Assembly (NCBI RefSeq): GCF_011008935.1
Contig: NZ_JAAIVJ010000003.1
Location: forward strand, 372,001-436,000
DNA from: Tabrizicola oligotrophica
GTDB lineage: Bacteria > Pseudomonadota > Alphaproteobacteria > Rhodobacterales > Rhodobacteraceae
Direction of reading: 5' to 3'
Length of the DNA: 64,000 nt
Shown here: positions 20,312 to 30,263 of the stretch, piece by piece
How the letters are laid out: each line of letters starts with the position of its first letter
Position numbering within the stretch: position 1 is the first letter of the stretch
Position numbers and translations under genes: made by a program
The notes under the pieces: model-generated
The model's database searches: none
Told to the model about the DNA's origin: nothing
The model's input: only the letters and a program-made list of their open reading frames with translations

Positions 20312-22179
20312 TGCCGGGCGGACCGTTTGGATTTCCGGAGGTGCGCCAGAATCAAGGCCAGCGCCGCCGGCGTCATGCCTTCGATCTTGCCCGCCTGCGA
20401 CAGTGTTTCCGGTCGCCGAAGCTGAAGCTTGATGGCAAGCTCGGCAGACAGACCAGGCATGCCTTTATAAGTGAAGTCCTCAGGGATCAGAATGTTCTCG
20501 TCCTTCTGCATCGCCTCGACATCGTGTCGCTGCCGGTCAAGATACTGCTGATAAAGCGCGTCGTTCTCCAGTTGCGTCCGAATTTTCGGGTCCAGATCAT
20601 CAACCCTGGGATCAAGCTGAGCAATCTGCTCTCTCGTGACACCGGGCATGGAGAGAAGTTTCCACAAACTGCGCTTTCCGCTGTCGAGATTGACCGCAAT
20701 GCCGTGGGCATTCAGCTGCTTGGAACTGTGAAGGCTTTCCTCCATAAGCGCCCTCCCCGCGCTGAGCGCTGACCGCTTTCTCTCAAAAGCCGCCGCCCGC
20801 TCAGGCCTGACGCAGCCGATCTGGAGGCCCAGCGGCGTGAGGCGTTGATCGGCATTGTCAGCACGGAGGGTCAACCGAAACTCGGCGCGCGAGGTGAACA
20901 TCCGGTAAGGCTCGGTGACGCCGCGATGGATAAGGTCATCAATCAGGACACCGATATAGCTTTCTGACCTGCCAAAGAGGATCTTTTCCTTTCCGAGAAC
21001 CATGGCCGCCGCATTAAGACCGGCAACCAGGCCCTGGGCGGCCGCCTCTTCATATCCGGTGGTCCCATTGATCTGACCCGCGAAGAAGAGCCCGTCCACG
21101 CTTTGGGTCATCAAGGTCTGGCCAAGACCACGCGGATCAAAGAAATCGTACTCGATCGCATAGGCCGGCTGCAGGATCGCCACCTGCTCGAGGCCGACGA
21201 TTGATCGAACATAGGCCTCCTGAACGCTGACTGGCAGAGAGGAAGAAATGCCGTTCGGATAGATGGTATGATCGTCAAGCCCTTCAGGCTCAAGGAAGAC
21301 CTGATGCGAGCTCTTGTCGGCAAAGCGCACGACCTTGTCTTCGATCGACGGGCAGTAGCGCGGCCCGACACCCTCAATAAAGCCGCCATACATCGCAGAA
21401 AGGTGGAGATGGTCTCGCACGATGTCGTGCGTCTTTTCGTTCGTGTGGGTAATCCCACAAGTGATCTGGCGAACGACGGGCCCGATGCTCATGAACGAAA
21501 ACATTGACGGATCGTCGTCGCCGTCCTGACGGTCAGTCCGGCTCCAGTCGATTGTCCGGCCATCCAGCCTTGGCGGCGTTCCGGTCTTGAGCCGACCGCC
21601 CCTGATGCCAATCTCGGCAAGCTGTGCGGCAAGACGCAAGGACGGCGCATCGCCCATCCGACCAGCGGGGGTTCGGGCGTCGCCGATATGGATCAGGCCA
21701 TTCAAAAAAGTTCCCGCCGTAAGGATCGCCGCGCCGCAGGAAATGACCTCACCATTGGCGAGCCCCACGCCCCCGAGGCGGCCCGCGGAAATTTTCAGGT
21801 CGGTGACTTCTTCTTCAACGACGGTCAGAAGCGGTTCCCGACCGAGCAAATCCTGCACCGCCTTCCGGTAGAGCTTTCGATCCGTCTGTGCCCTGGGCCC
21901 CTGAACAGCAGGGCCCTTTCGCCTGTTCAAAAGCCGAAACTGGATACCCGCAAGGTCCGCACCCTTACCCATCACGCCATCCAGGGCGTCAATCTCGCGA
22001 ACAAGATGGCCTTTGCCCAATCCACCGATGGCCGGATTGCAGGACATCACCCCGATCTTTTCACGATCCAGCGTGATCAAGGCCGTACGCGCACCCATAC
22101 GCGCCGCGGCTGCGGCAGCTTCAGTCCCCGCATGGCCGCCCCCGATGACGATGACATCAAAATGTTTCACGTGAAACAC
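20308..22179 (-). CDS. mnmG: tRNA uridine-5-carboxymethylaminomethyl modification protein MnmG (GidA)
   Basis: MnmG, with MnmE, installs cmnm5 at the wobble uridine of several tRNAs. The protein (about 623 residues) has the FAD motif [57 protein letters not shown], the [10 protein letters not shown] segment and [14 protein letters not shown]. The probable start is the GTG at 22177-22179, giving [14 protein letters not shown]; a TTG 18 bases further upstream is possible. The first residues FHVKH are encoded by a parS palindrome, so the N-terminus doubles as a ParB site. It starts two bases after the mnmE stop. Confidence 0.96.
   Translation of the reverse strand: MFHVKHFDVIVIGGGHAGTEAAAAAARMGARTALITLDREKIGVMSCNPAIGGLGKGHLVREIDALDGVMGKGADLAGIQFRLLNRRKGPAVQGPRAQTDRKLYRKAVQDLLGREPLLTVVEEEVTDLKISAGRLGGVGLANGEVISCGAAILTAGTFLNGLIHIGDARTPAGRMGDAPSLRLAAQLAEIGIRGGRLKTGTPPRLDGRTIDWSRTDRQDGDDDPSMFSFMSIGPVVRQITCGITHTNEKTHDIVRDHLHLSAMYGGFIEGVGPRYCPSIEDKVVRFADKSSHQVFLEPEGLDDHTIYPNGISSSLPVSVQEAYVRSIVGLEQVAILQPAYAIEYDFFDPRGLGQTLMTQSVDGLFFAGQINGTTGYEEAAAQGLVAGLNAAAMVLGKEKILFGRSESYIGVLIDDLIHRGVTEPYRMFTSRAEFRLTLRADNADQRLTPLGLQIGCVRPERAAAFERKRSALSAGRALMEESLHSSKQLNAHGIAVNLDSGKRSLWKLLSMPGVTREQIAQLDPRVDDLDPKIRTQLENDALYQQYLDRQRHDVEAMQKDENILIPEDFTYKGMPGLSAELAIKLQLRRPETLSQAGKIEGMTPAALALILAHLRKSKRSARQ
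22163..22178. other. parS centromere site 2, inside the mnmG start
   Basis: TGTTTCACGTGAAACA, a perfect parS match, lies in the first codons of mnmG and encodes part of FHVKH. It is 3.3 kb from parB and 3.2 kb from the candidate oriC. Confidence 0.93.
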
Positions 22180-22181
22180 CC

Positions 22182-23462
22182 TCACTTCCCGATGCAAAAG
22201 CGCGAAAAGATCTCATCAAGCAGATCTTCGACGCCGACCCGCCCGATCAGGATCTCCAAGGCCCTTGTTGCGCCCCGAATCTCCTCGGCCGTCAACTCAG
22301 CCGCACCCATTACCTCGACGAGAGACAGAGCGCTGCTCAAATTTGCCAAGGCCCGCTCCAAACCATGACGCTGTCGCTCCCGAATGACAAGACTGGGCCG
22401 CGCCGAAAGAACCTCCAACGCCGCAGCGATGCGCGCGATCAGCTCGTCAAGCCCTTCCCCGGTCAACCCCGAAACCGCACCGGCGCGCATCTCTCGCATG
22501 TCGGCCTTCGCCAGAAAGACCAGATCCCTCTCTTCCGGAACAAGCGGCAACTCCTCATCGTCGGCAACAAGAAACACCCTGAGGTCTGCTTGCCGTGCCC
22601 GCACAAGGGCGCGCTCAATGCCGCGGAGTTCGATCTGATCTTGCGTATCCCGCAACCCGGCAGTGTCCAGCAGAGTCACCGGCAATCCGGCGATCTCCAT
22701 CCGAACCTCGATAACATCTCGCGTCGTTCCGGCAATCTCCGACGTTATTGCCGCCTCTCGACCTGCAAGCGCATTCAACAAGGTTGATTTCCCGACGTTC
22801 GGCGCACCGACGATCGCCACTTCGAAACCCTCGCGAATCCGCTCGGCCGCCCCGGCCCCCGCAAGCTCGGCAGCGATGGCGTCCCTCACCCGTCCCAGTG
22901 CCTGACTGACTTCCTCGGTCACGACCTCGGGCACATCCTCCTCGGAAAAATCAATGGTCGCCTCCAGAAGGGATTGAGAGCGCACAAGATCCCTGCGCCA
23001 ATCCTCAGCCTTCCTGCCCAGCGCACCACTCAGCACCGCCACAGCCTGCCGCCGTTGTGCCTCGGTTTCCGCATCAATCAGATCTGCCAAACCTTCGATC
23101 TGCGTCAGGTCCAGCCGCCCATTCTCCAGCGCCCGGCGGCTGAATTCGCCAGCCTCGGCCAGCCGCAGACCAGGTTGCCGGGACAAGGCTGCCAAAACCG
23201 CACTGATGGTTGCCGCCCCACCATGGATCTGAAGCTCGACGCTGCGCTCACCGGTAAAACTCGCGCCCTCTTCGAAGGCCAAAACCAGCGCCTGATCCAG
23301 CAACGACCCCTGAAACTTCAGGGGCCGCACCCCGGCCAGCCGAGGCTCCGGCAGAGTGCCACAAAGCGCCGCGGCGGCCTCGAACGCCCGCTCACCCGAA
23401 ATCCGGATAACAGAAACGCCTGCTTTCCCCCGGGCGCTGGCCAGGGCGAAAATCGTATCCAT
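22182..23462 (-). CDS. mnmE: tRNA modification GTPase MnmE (TrmE)
   Basis: MnmE is the GTPase partner of MnmG. The 426-residue protein has the N-terminal tetrahydrofolate-binding domain ([23 protein letters not shown]), a central helical region, and an inserted G domain with [14 protein letters not shown], switch segment [28 protein letters not shown], and a degenerate NKxD region. The C-terminus ends in FCIGK, the CxGK motif with the essential cysteine. At ~430 residues it is slightly shorter than the enterobacterial form, which is normal for Rhodobacteraceae. Confidence 0.96.
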   Translation of the reverse strand: MDTIFALASARGKAGVSVIRISGERAFEAAAALCGTLPEPRLAGVRPLKFQGSLLDQALVLAFEEGASFTGERSVELQIHGGAATISAVLAALSRQPGLRLAEAGEFSRRALENGRLDLTQIEGLADLIDAETEAQRRQAVAVLSGALGRKAEDWRRDLVRSQSLLEATIDFSEEDVPEVVTEEVSQALGRVRDAIAAELAGAGAAERIREGFEVAIVGAPNVGKSTLLNALAGREAAITSEIAGTTRDVIEVRMEIAGLPVTLLDTAGLRDTQDQIELRGIERALVRARQADLRVFLVADDEELPLVPEERDLVFLAKADMREMRAGAVSGLTGEGLDELIARIAAALEVLSARPSLVIRERQRHGLERALANLSSALSLVEVMGAAELTAEEIRGATRALEILIGRVGVEDLLDEIFSRFCIGK

Positions 23463-23489
23463 CGTGCAACCCTTTGCTAAGAAACGCCG

Positions 23490-24761
23490 TCAGGCGTTCA
23501 TCGAGTCAAAGAACTCCGCGTTCGACTTGGTCTGCTTCAGCTTCGACAGCAGGAATTCGATGGCATCCGTTGTGCCCATCGGATTCAGGATCCGCCGCAG
23601 CACATAGGTCTTCTGCAGATCGATCTTGTCGACCAGAAGATCCTCTTTGCGCGTGCCCGATTTCAGAATGTCGATCGCCGGGAACACCCGCTTGTCCGCC
23701 ACCTTGCGGTCCAACACGATCTCGCTGTTGCCGGTACCCTTGAACTCTTCGAAGATCACTTCGTCCATCCGGCTGCCGGTGTCGATCAGCGCTGTCGCGA
23801 TGATGGTCAGCGACCCGCCCTCCTCGATATTGCGCGCCGCACCGAAGAACCGCTTCGGGCGCTGCAAGGCATTGGCATCCACACCCCCGGTCAACACCTT
23901 GCCCGAGGACGGCACCACCGTGTTGAACGCCCGACCAAGGCGCGTGATCGAGTCGAGCAGGATCACCACATCCCGCTTGTGCTCCACCAGCCGCTTGGCC
24001 TTCTCGATCACCATCTCTGCCACCGCCACATGCCGCGTCGCCGGTTCATCAAAGGTCGAGGACACAACCTCTCCCTTCACCGAGCGCTGCATATCGGTCA
24101 CCTCTTCGGGGCGCTCATCGATCAGGAGAACAATCAGATAGCACTCCGGATGATTCTTTTCGACGGAATGCGCGATGTTCTGCAAGAGAACCGTCTTGCC
24201 AGTTCGCGGCGGCGCCACGATCAGCGCCCGCTGCCCCTTCCCGATCGGACAGACCAGGTCAATGATCCGCGCCGAGCGATCCTTGATCGTCGGATCCTCG
24301 ATCTCCATCTTCAGCCGCTCGTCGGGATACAACGGCGTCAGGTTGTCGAAGTGAACCTTGTGCCTTGCCTTTTCCGGATCGTCGAAGTTGATCTTCGTGG
24401 CCTTCACCAGGCTGAAATACCGCTCGTTCTCGCGCGGCGCCTGAATGACGCCTTCAATCGAATCGCCAGTCCGCAACGAAAACTGCCGGATCATCTCCGG
24501 GCTCACATAGATATCGTCCGGTCCCGGCAGATAGTTCGCTTCAGGGCTGCGCAAAAACCCGAACCCGTCCTGCAGCACCTCCAGCACGCCATCGCCGCCG
24601 ATTTCCCAACCTTCTTCGGCATGCTCCTTCAAAAGCGAGAACATCATCTCGCCCTTGCGCATGCTGGGTGCGTTCTCGATCTCCCATTCCTCTGCCATCG
24701 ACAACAATTCGGCCGGCGTCTTGGCCTTGAGATCGGCAAGGTTCAAATGCTCAACGGTCAT
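23490..24761 (-). CDS. rho: Transcription termination factor Rho
   Basis: Rho is the RNA-dependent ATPase that terminates transcription. The 423-residue protein has an N-terminal Rho domain ([20 protein letters not shown]), a cold-shock-like RNA-binding fold ([39 protein letters not shown]) and the ATPase core with [11 protein letters not shown] (Walker A), [13 protein letters not shown], and [35 protein letters not shown]. It lies between mnmE and hemJ, as in other alphaproteobacterial origin regions. Confidence 0.97.
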   Translation of the reverse strand: MTVEHLNLADLKAKTPAELLSMAEEWEIENAPSMRKGEMMFSLLKEHAEEGWEIGGDGVLEVLQDGFGFLRSPEANYLPGPDDIYVSPEMIRQFSLRTGDSIEGVIQAPRENERYFSLVKATKINFDDPEKARHKVHFDNLTPLYPDERLKMEIEDPTIKDRSARIIDLVCPIGKGQRALIVAPPRTGKTVLLQNIAHSVEKNHPECYLIVLLIDERPEEVTDMQRSVKGEVVSSTFDEPATRHVAVAEMVIEKAKRLVEHKRDVVILLDSITRLGRAFNTVVPSSGKVLTGGVDANALQRPKRFFGAARNIEEGGSLTIIATALIDTGSRMDEVIFEEFKGTGNSEIVLDRKVADKRVFPAIDILKSGTRKEDLLVDKIDLQKTYVLRRILNPMGTTDAIEFLLSKLKQTKSNAEFFDSMNA

Positions 24762-24880
24762 GGGAAACCCCTCGTGCCGCCCGGCGGGCGATCAGTGCAA
24801 CAAACGTCAGGAAAGCGCTTCCGGCCGGACGGCCCGCGCATGCTCCGCACCTAAGCCCGCCCCTGCGGCGAGTCAAGCAT

Positions 24881-25345
24881 TCAGAACTTCAGGATCACGG
24901 CAAAGACGATCATCAACATGAAAACCGTCGGCACCTCGTTCATCATCCGGTAATGCCGCCCGCTCAACCCATTCTCCCCGGCCAGGAACAATTTGCGCCG
25001 CGCGGCCAGCCACATGTGAAAGGCAGTCATGCCCAAGACCGCCAGCGCCTTTACCCAGGGCCAGACCTCACTCCAGACCACAATCCCCGGCGTCAGAACC
25101 AGCGCCAATCCGAACACCCAGCTTGCCACCATCGCCGGAGTCATGATCGCCCGCAAAAGCAGCCGCTCCTGATGCTGAAACAACAGGTCCATCTCGCTGC
25201 CCGGCTGAACGCCCTGCTTCCGCAATCCTTCGACGTGATAGACATAGAGACGCGGCAGGTAAAACAACCCCGCCATCCAGGACATCACCGAGACCACATG
25301 CAAGGCCTTGGTCCAAAGATACCACTCCGCCAGGAAATCGCCCAT
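24881..25345 (-). CDS. hemJ: Protoporphyrinogen IX oxidase HemJ
   Basis: HemJ oxidises protoporphyrinogen IX to protoporphyrin IX in the inner membrane. The 154-residue protein has four hydrophobic segments and the family signatures WTKALHVVSVMSWMAGLFYLPRLYVYH, VLTPGIVVWSEVWPWVKALAVLGMTAFHMW and GRHYRMMNEVPTVFMLMIVFAVILKF. The conserved His in KALHVVS is a likely heme ligand. The ATG at 25343-25345 was chosen; the longer upstream reading frame is low-complexity and lies in the origin region. It is the last gene before the candidate oriC, where Caulobacter has hemE. Confidence 0.92.
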   Translation of the reverse strand: MGDFLAEWYLWTKALHVVSVMSWMAGLFYLPRLYVYHVEGLRKQGVQPGSEMDLLFQHQERLLLRAIMTPAMVASWVFGLALVLTPGIVVWSEVWPWVKALAVLGMTAFHMWLAARRKLFLAGENGLSGRHYRMMNEVPTVFMLMIVFAVILKF

Positions 25346-25731
25346 CTTCGCCTCGCAATCCCTTCTTCTTAATAAAGAAGAAAGAAAAAATATTGATGAT
25401 GATGTAAGCCCTGTGGGTAACGGAATACAACCACAGATCCACGAACTTTTCCCCAGGGAAAAGCCTGTGGACGAAAGTTGACTGAAGTCAAAATGCAATA
25501 AATATGTATTTAAAAACAATGTGTTGATTGGATTTCCTTCCACAGGACGCCTTCTGCACCCTGTGGAAGATCACTCATCACCAGTACCGTGGAACCGTTG
25601 TCCAGATGTGGAGAACGCCCGCCGCGCGTCTTGACAAAACCGGATAAACCGCCCCCTCCTCGACGCCGAGATCGGATCTGCCCCACATTTTCCGGTTTTG
25701 CCCCCGCGCCACCCCGGATTTGTCCACAGCC
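25346..25731. other. oriC: Candidate chromosomal replication origin (oriC)
   Basis: This 386-bp gene-free stretch separates leftward (mnmG-mnmE-rho-hemJ) from rightward (maf-aroE-coaE-dnaQ) genes. It is much more AT-rich than its surroundings, notably at 25371-25400 and 25486-25530. DnaA-box-like 9-mers with one mismatch to TTATCCACA are at 25412-25420 (TGTGGGTAA), 25607-25615 (TGTGGAGAA) and 25720-25728 (TTGTCCACA). Two-mismatch copies are at 25447-25455, 25466-25474, 25562-25570 and 25599-25607. The same flanking gene order surrounds the known origin of Caulobacter crescentus. No GANTC methylation site was found inside the gap. Function is inferred from composition, motifs and synteny. Confidence 0.75.
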
Positions 25732-26331
25732 ATGTCCCAGCCCTTCGTCCTGGCCTCCTCCTCCGCCATCCGGCGCGACCTGCTGCGCAACGCCGGCCTT
25801 GAGGTCAGCACCCAGGCCGCGCGCATCGACGAGGACACCATCCGCCAAAGTCTGGAGGCCGAGGCCGCCAAACCCCGCGATATCGCCGACGCTCTGGCCG
25901 AGATGAAGGCCGCCAAGGTCTCTGCCCGCATGCCCGGCGCTCTCGTTCTGGGCTGCGATCAGGTGCTGGACTTCAAGGGTCAGGTTTTCGCCAAACCCGA
26001 AACCGCCGCCGAGGCTCGCCAACACCTGCTGGCGCTCCGCGGCCAGACCCATTCCCTGCTGTCCGCCGCCGTCCTTTATGAATCCGGCAAGCCGGTCTGG
26101 CGCCATGTCGGTCAGGCCCGTCTGACCATGCGCAGCTTTTCCGACACCTATCTTGACGCCTATCTGACTCGCAATTGGCCCGCGATCGGCCATTCCGTCG
26201 GCGGCTACCAGCTGGAATCCGAGGGCGTCCGGCTATTCGACCGGATCGAGGGCGACTACTTCACAATCCTTGGCCTGCCGCTCCTTCCCCTCTTGTCCTA
26301 CCTCGCCACACGGGGTCTTATTCCCGCATGA
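25732..26331 (+). CDS. maf: Maf-family nucleotide pyrophosphatase
   Basis: Maf proteins hydrolyse modified or canonical nucleoside triphosphates. The 199-residue protein starts [21 protein letters not shown], with the family SxxR motif, then [42 protein letters not shown] and [31 protein letters not shown]. The ATG at 25732 lies three bases after a DnaA-box-like 9-mer. It is the first rightward gene from the candidate origin, and its stop overlaps the aroE start. Confidence 0.93.
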   Translation: MSQPFVLASSSAIRRDLLRNAGLEVSTQAARIDEDTIRQSLEAEAAKPRDIADALAEMKAAKVSARMPGALVLGCDQVLDFKGQVFAKPETAAEARQHLLALRGQTHSLLSAAVLYESGKPVWRHVGQARLTMRSFSDTYLDAYLTRNWPAIGHSVGGYQLESEGVRLFDRIEGDYFTILGLPLLPLLSYLATRGLIPA

Positions 26332-27167
26332 CAGATCTGCCCAAAATCCCCCTCGCCGGCGTGATCGGCCACCCCATCGCGCATAGCAGGTCGCCGGCGC
26401 TGCATGGGTTCTGGTTGCGCCGCCACGGCATCAAGGGTCATTACATCCCGATGGATGTCGCCCCGGCCGATCTGGAAGCCACGCTGCGTCTGCTGCCAAG
26501 AATTGGCTTCGTCGGGCTGAATGTCACCATCCCGCACAAGGAAGCGGTCCTGAAGATCGCCGATGTCATCACCGACCGCGCGGCGCTGATCGGGGCGGCA
26601 AACACGCTCATCTTCCGCAAGGATGGCAAGATTCACGCCGACAACACCGATGGCGCCGGCTTCATCGCCAACTTGCGCCAGAACGCCCCGAACTGGAACC
26701 CTGCCGCCGGTCCTGCGGCGGTTCTCGGTGCTGGCGGCGCCGCCCGCGCCGTCGTGGCCGCGCTGATCGAGGTCGGCGTGCCGGAAATCCGCATCGCCAA
26801 TCGCACCCGCCCGCGCGCCGATGCCCTGCGCGCCGATTTCGGCGCCAAACTGTCGGTCCATGAATGGGTTCAGGCCGGCAACATGCTGGACGGGGCGGCG
26901 ACGGTCATCAACACCACCTCTCTGGGCATGGCTGGCAAGCCCGAGTTCCGCGTGCCGATGGATGCGCTGTCGCCGGGTGCCGTTGTCAATGATCTGGTCT
27001 ACAACCCTCTGAAAACCCAATTTCTTCTTGAGGCCGAACAGCGCGGCGCCAGCATTGTCGACGGGCTCGGCATGCTGCTGCATCAGGCCGCGCCGGGCTT
27101 CGAACGCTGGTTCGGCCCGACGCCCGCGGTCGATGAGGAAACCCGTCAGGCCGTGCTCGGATCATGA
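26328..27167 (+). CDS. aroE: Shikimate dehydrogenase
   Basis: AroE reduces 3-dehydroshikimate to shikimate with NADPH. The 279-residue protein has the substrate site [33 protein letters not shown] with the catalytic Lys, ADNTDGAGF with the catalytic Asp, the nucleotide site [13 protein letters not shown] followed by IANRTRPRA, and INTTSLGM. It overlaps maf (ATGA) and coaE (ATGA), forming a compact rightward operon. Confidence 0.96.
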   Translation: MTDLPKIPLAGVIGHPIAHSRSPALHGFWLRRHGIKGHYIPMDVAPADLEATLRLLPRIGFVGLNVTIPHKEAVLKIADVITDRAALIGAANTLIFRKDGKIHADNTDGAGFIANLRQNAPNWNPAAGPAAVLGAGGAARAVVAALIEVGVPEIRIANRTRPRADALRADFGAKLSVHEWVQAGNMLDGAATVINTTSLGMAGKPEFRVPMDALSPGAVVNDLVYNPLKTQFLLEAEQRGASIVDGLGMLLHQAAPGFERWFGPTPAVDEETRQAVLGS

Positions 27168-27772
27168 CCGCCTTTCGCCTTGGCCTCACCGGCTCCATCG
27201 GCATGGGCAAATCCACCACTGCGGGGATGTTTGCTGCCGAGGGCTTGCCGGTCTGGGACGCCGACGCCGCCGTCCACCGCCTTTATGGCCCCGATGGTGC
27301 CGCCGTTGCCCAGATCGCTGCACTTTGCCCCAGGGCCGCCTCGACCCGCGGCATTGACCGCGCCGCGCTGAAAGACTGGATCGCCGCCGACCCCTCGGCA
27401 CTGGTGCAGCTTGAATCCATCGTTCACCCGCTCGTCGCCGCTGACCGCGATGCCTTCATCGCCAGCGCCGCAGCGGATATCGTCGTTCTCGATATCCCGC
27501 TCCTCTTCGAAAAGGGCACCGAGGCCCAGATGGACGCCACCCTGCTTTGCACGGCCCCTGCCGACCTGCAAAAGGCCCGTGTCCTTGCCCGCGGCACCAT
27601 GACGGAACGCCAGTTGGCGACCATTCTCGCCCGTCAGATGCCCGATGCCGAAAAGCGGGCCCGCGCCACGCATATCGTCGAAACCCTGTCTGTGGACAGC
27701 ACCCGCGCCTATGTCCGCGCCCTTATCGCCCATATCCGCGAGACCCAAGCCCGCGAGACCGGCCATGCGTGA
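27164..27772 (+). CDS. coaE: Dephospho-CoA kinase
   Basis: CoaE phosphorylates dephospho-CoA, the last step of CoA synthesis. The 202-residue protein has the P-loop GLTGSIGMGKSTTAGMFA, DADAAVHRLY, QLESIVHPLV, the core strand VLDIPLLFEKG, and the lid with RQMPDAEKRARATHIVE. It overlaps aroE by four bases and dnaQ by eight. Confidence 0.96.
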   Translation: MTAFRLGLTGSIGMGKSTTAGMFAAEGLPVWDADAAVHRLYGPDGAAVAQIAALCPRAASTRGIDRAALKDWIAADPSALVQLESIVHPLVAADRDAFIASAAADIVVLDIPLLFEKGTEAQMDATLLCTAPADLQKARVLARGTMTERQLATILARQMPDAEKRARATHIVETLSVDSTRAYVRALIAHIRETQARETGHA

Positions 27773-28463
27773 GATCGTCCTCGATACCGAAACCACCGGG
27801 TTTGAACCCAGCGAAGGCCATCGCATCGTCGAGATCGGTGCGGTGGAGCTGTTCAACCACATGCCCACCGGCAAGACCTATCATCAATACATCAATCCCG
27901 AACGCCTGATGCCGAAAGAGGCCTTCGAGGTTCATGGCCTCGGCGATGACTTTCTCCGCGACAAGCCGGTGTTCAAGCAGATCGGTCAGGCGTTTCTCGA
28001 CTTCATCGGCGATGCAAGACTGGTCATCCACAACGCCGCCTTCGACGTCAAATTCCTGAACTTCGAACTGAAGCGAATGGCGCTGCCCGGCATCGAATGG
28101 TCCCGCGCCATCGATACGCTCGCCATCGCCCGGCAAAAGTTCCCCGGCTCCCCGGCTTCGCTCGATGCGCTCTGCCGCCGTTTTGGCGTGGACAACTCCG
28201 CGCGCGAGAAACACGGCGCGCTGCTCGATAGCGAGATCCTGGCCGAGGTCTATCTCGAACTGATCGGCGGTCGGCAACCGGATTTCGGGCTGGCGAGCCA
28301 GCCCTCGAAATCCGCTGCCAGCGCGGTGGCCCAGCATGACGACTGGCGGCCCCGCCCCCGCCCGGAACCCTTGCCGCCCCGTCTGACGGCAGAGGAAGCC
28401 GCCAGCCATGCGGCCTTTGTGGCAAAGCTTGGCGAAAACGCGCTCTGGGCCAAGCGGAAGTGA
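27765..28463 (+). CDS. dnaQ: DNA polymerase III epsilon subunit (proofreading exonuclease)
   Basis: DnaQ is the 3'-5' proofreading subunit of the replicase. The 232-residue protein begins REIVLDTETTGF (Exo I, Asp7 and Glu9), then GDARLVIHNAAFDVKFLNFEL (Exo II Asp) and NSAREKHGALLDSEILAEVYLEL (Exo III His and Asp), the DEDDh set. A proline-rich tail that can tether the polymerase alpha subunit follows. It starts eight bases inside coaE and ends the rightward operon at a hairpin. Confidence 0.95.
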   Translation: MREIVLDTETTGFEPSEGHRIVEIGAVELFNHMPTGKTYHQYINPERLMPKEAFEVHGLGDDFLRDKPVFKQIGQAFLDFIGDARLVIHNAAFDVKFLNFELKRMALPGIEWSRAIDTLAIARQKFPGSPASLDALCRRFGVDNSAREKHGALLDSEILAEVYLELIGGRQPDFGLASQPSKSAASAVAQHDDWRPRPRPEPLPPRLTAEEAASHAAFVAKLGENALWAKRK

Positions 28464-28464
28464 A

Positions 28465-28490
28465 AAGACCGGCCCGCCTGGGCCGGCCTT
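28465..28490. terminator. Bidirectional hairpin between convergent dnaQ and secB
   Basis: AAGACCGGCCC and GGGCCGGCCTT pair around GCCT with one mismatch. On the minus strand the stem is followed by a short T-rich run, so it fits secB best, but it also closes the dnaQ operon. Confidence 0.55.
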
Positions 28491-28507
28491 CCACTATCAC
28501 ATCAGGT

Positions 28508-28984
28508 TCAGTTGGCCGGCGTCTGGGCCTGTGCCCGCCGCGCCATCTCTTGCCGGTAAAGCACGAGGAAATCGACGGTGTCGATGTTCAGGGGCGGGAA
28601 GCCGCCGTCACGCGTCACATCCGAGATGATCCGGCGCACGAAGGGGAACAGCATCCGCGGGCATTCGATCAGCAGGAAAGGATGCAGCTGTTCTTCCGGT
28701 ACGCCTTCGACATGGAATACCCCGCCGTAATCGACCTCCAGCAGGAACAGCGTGTCGCCATTGGCCTTGTTCTTCGAGGTAACCTTGTATTTCGTCACGA
28801 TCTCGAACTGGTGATCTGCCTGCCGCTTGCGGGCGTCAAGGCTGACCGCGACCTGAATATCGGGCTGCACATCGGCCCCGGTGATGCCCTTCTGGGCCAC
28901 CATGTTCTCGAAAGACATGTCACGCACGAACTGCGCCAGAACCGACATCCGCACCTGCGGCGTCGCGCCGTTTTCCTCGGCCAT
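28508..28984 (-). CDS. secB: Protein-export chaperone SecB
   Basis: SecB keeps preproteins unfolded and hands them to SecA. The 158-residue protein has VLAQFVRDMSFENM, QPDIQVAVSLDARK, LLEVDYGGVFHVEGVPEEQLHPFLLIECPRMLFPFVRRIISDVTRDGGFPPLNIDTVDFLVLY, all hallmark SecB segments. The ATG at 28982-28984 has AGGAG eight bases upstream and is preferred to a GTG nine bases earlier. It sits in the same relative place as in Caulobacter (dnaQ-secB-timA). Confidence 0.95.
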   Translation of the reverse strand: MAEENGATPQVRMSVLAQFVRDMSFENMVAQKGITGADVQPDIQVAVSLDARKRQADHQFEIVTKYKVTSKNKANGDTLFLLEVDYGGVFHVEGVPEEQLHPFLLIECPRMLFPFVRRIISDVTRDGGFPPLNIDTVDFLVLYRQEMARRAQAQTPAN

Positions 28985-29041
28985 TGCACTCACTCCTGTT
29001 GAACGGGTCGCGGGTGTTCCTAGCAGGTCAGGACCACGGCC

Positions 29042-29488
29042 TCAATCCTGCGTCCACTGCGAAGGCGGCAGCCGTTCGCCCTGGGGCCGGCGCAGCTCTT
29101 CGTAGTCGCCTTCGATGATGTCGTCGTGTTGCGCGGTCGCCCTGCGGAACATGAAGCCAGAAGCGGACAACCTCTGGCCCAGAAGCACCACCATCAGGCG
29201 CTGAACCGGTGGCAGCAACAGCAAGAGCCCCAGCGCGCTGGTGAAAAAACCCGGCACGATCAACAGGAGCCCGGCCAGAAGGGAAAGCCCCTTGCCGGCC
29301 ATCTGCATCATCGGATCGCGCGACCGCGGCTGTCCGACCTGCCCGCCGCGCCGCAGGATCGCCGCGCCCAGAACGGTTGAGCCAAGCACGAAAAACAATG
29401 TCAGCCAAAGGCCCAGAACACCGCCAAGAACCACGAACAGCGTGATCTCGATCAGTGGCACGGCAAGAAGCAGCAAGAAAACCGGCAT
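29042..29488 (-). CDS. fxsA: FxsA-family inner-membrane protein
   Basis: This 148-residue membrane protein has the FxsA pattern: an N-terminal hydrophobic helix pair (MPVFLLLLAVPLIEITLFVVLGGVLGLWLTLFFVLGSTVLG), then RRGGQ, and a second pair ending GFFTSALGLLLLLPPVQRLM. A short cytoplasmic tail with acidic residues (DDIIEGDYEEL) follows. In E. coli the homologue suppresses F-plasmid exclusion of phage T7; its cellular role is not settled. It is divergent from timA. Confidence 0.88.
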   Translation of the reverse strand: MPVFLLLLAVPLIEITLFVVLGGVLGLWLTLFFVLGSTVLGAAILRRGGQVGQPRSRDPMMQMAGKGLSLLAGLLLIVPGFFTSALGLLLLLPPVQRLMVVLLGQRLSASGFMFRRATAQHDDIIEGDYEELRRPQGERLPPSQWTQD

Positions 29489-29594
29489 GGCCCCATCCTT
29501 TGGCGTGCCTAACTGGACTTGGCCGCCCCCAACCCCTACATAAGATCACAACCCCCCCGGCTCAACTGCCGGGAGCAATTGTTCCGAGGTGTCC

Positions 29595-30254
29595 ATGAAC
29601 TCGTCGTTGTTGCAGCTTCTGGTCCTTGCCGGGATCGCGGTTTTCCTGATCCTGAAACTGCGCTCGGTCTTGGGCACGCGCGAAGGCTTTGAAAAGCCTC
29701 CGGTTCCGGCCGATCAGGTGCGGTCGCGTGGCAAGCGGAATTTCGAGGTGATCGAAGGTGGCCCGGACCGCGACATCACCGATCACGCCGCCGAAGGCTC
29801 CGAGATCGCCCGTGCCCTTGCGCAGATGAAACAGGCCGAGCCCGGGTTCTCGGTATCTGACTTCCTGACGGGTGCCCGCGGTGCCTATGAGATGATCCTC
29901 ATGGCCTTCGAGCGCGGTGATATCGAGGCGATCCGCCCCTTCCTCAGCGATGAGGTCGAAGCCAGCTTTGCCCAGGCCATCAATGCCCGCGAACGCGAAG
30001 GCCTGTCGGTCGAGGCGAATTTTGTCGGTCTGCGCGAATTGGCCATCGCCGAGGCGGAGTATGACGCGACCAGCCGCACTGCCGAAATCACCGTGCGCTT
30101 CACCGGCGAGCTGACCTCGGTGGTCAAGAACGCCGCCGGCGAGGTGGTGGACGGGCATCCAACCAGCGTGAAGCGTCAGCGTGACGGCTGGACTTTTGCC
30201 CGCCGCATGGGGGTACAGGACCCGAACTGGCAGCTTGTGGCCACTGCGGACTGA
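29595..30254 (+). CDS. timA: Tim44-domain protein (TimA)
   Basis: This 219-residue protein has one N-terminal membrane helix (LLQLLVLAGIAVFLILKL), a short polar linker and a C-terminal Tim44-like domain (EPGFSVSDFLTGARGAYEMILMAFERGDIEAIRPFLSDEVEASFAQAI). It is the bacterial relative of the mitochondrial import-motor subunit Tim44, seen near secB in alphaproteobacteria. The ATG at 29595 was preferred to a GTG six bases upstream. mltA follows after nine bases, and the order timA-mltA-smr matches Caulobacter. Confidence 0.9.
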   Translation: MNSSLLQLLVLAGIAVFLILKLRSVLGTREGFEKPPVPADQVRSRGKRNFEVIEGGPDRDITDHAAEGSEIARALAQMKQAEPGFSVSDFLTGARGAYEMILMAFERGDIEAIRPFLSDEVEASFAQAINAREREGLSVEANFVGLRELAIAEAEYDATSRTAEITVRFTGELTSVVKNAAGEVVDGHPTSVKRQRDGWTFARRMGVQDPNWQLVATAD

Positions 30255-30263
30255 CAGGGGGTC

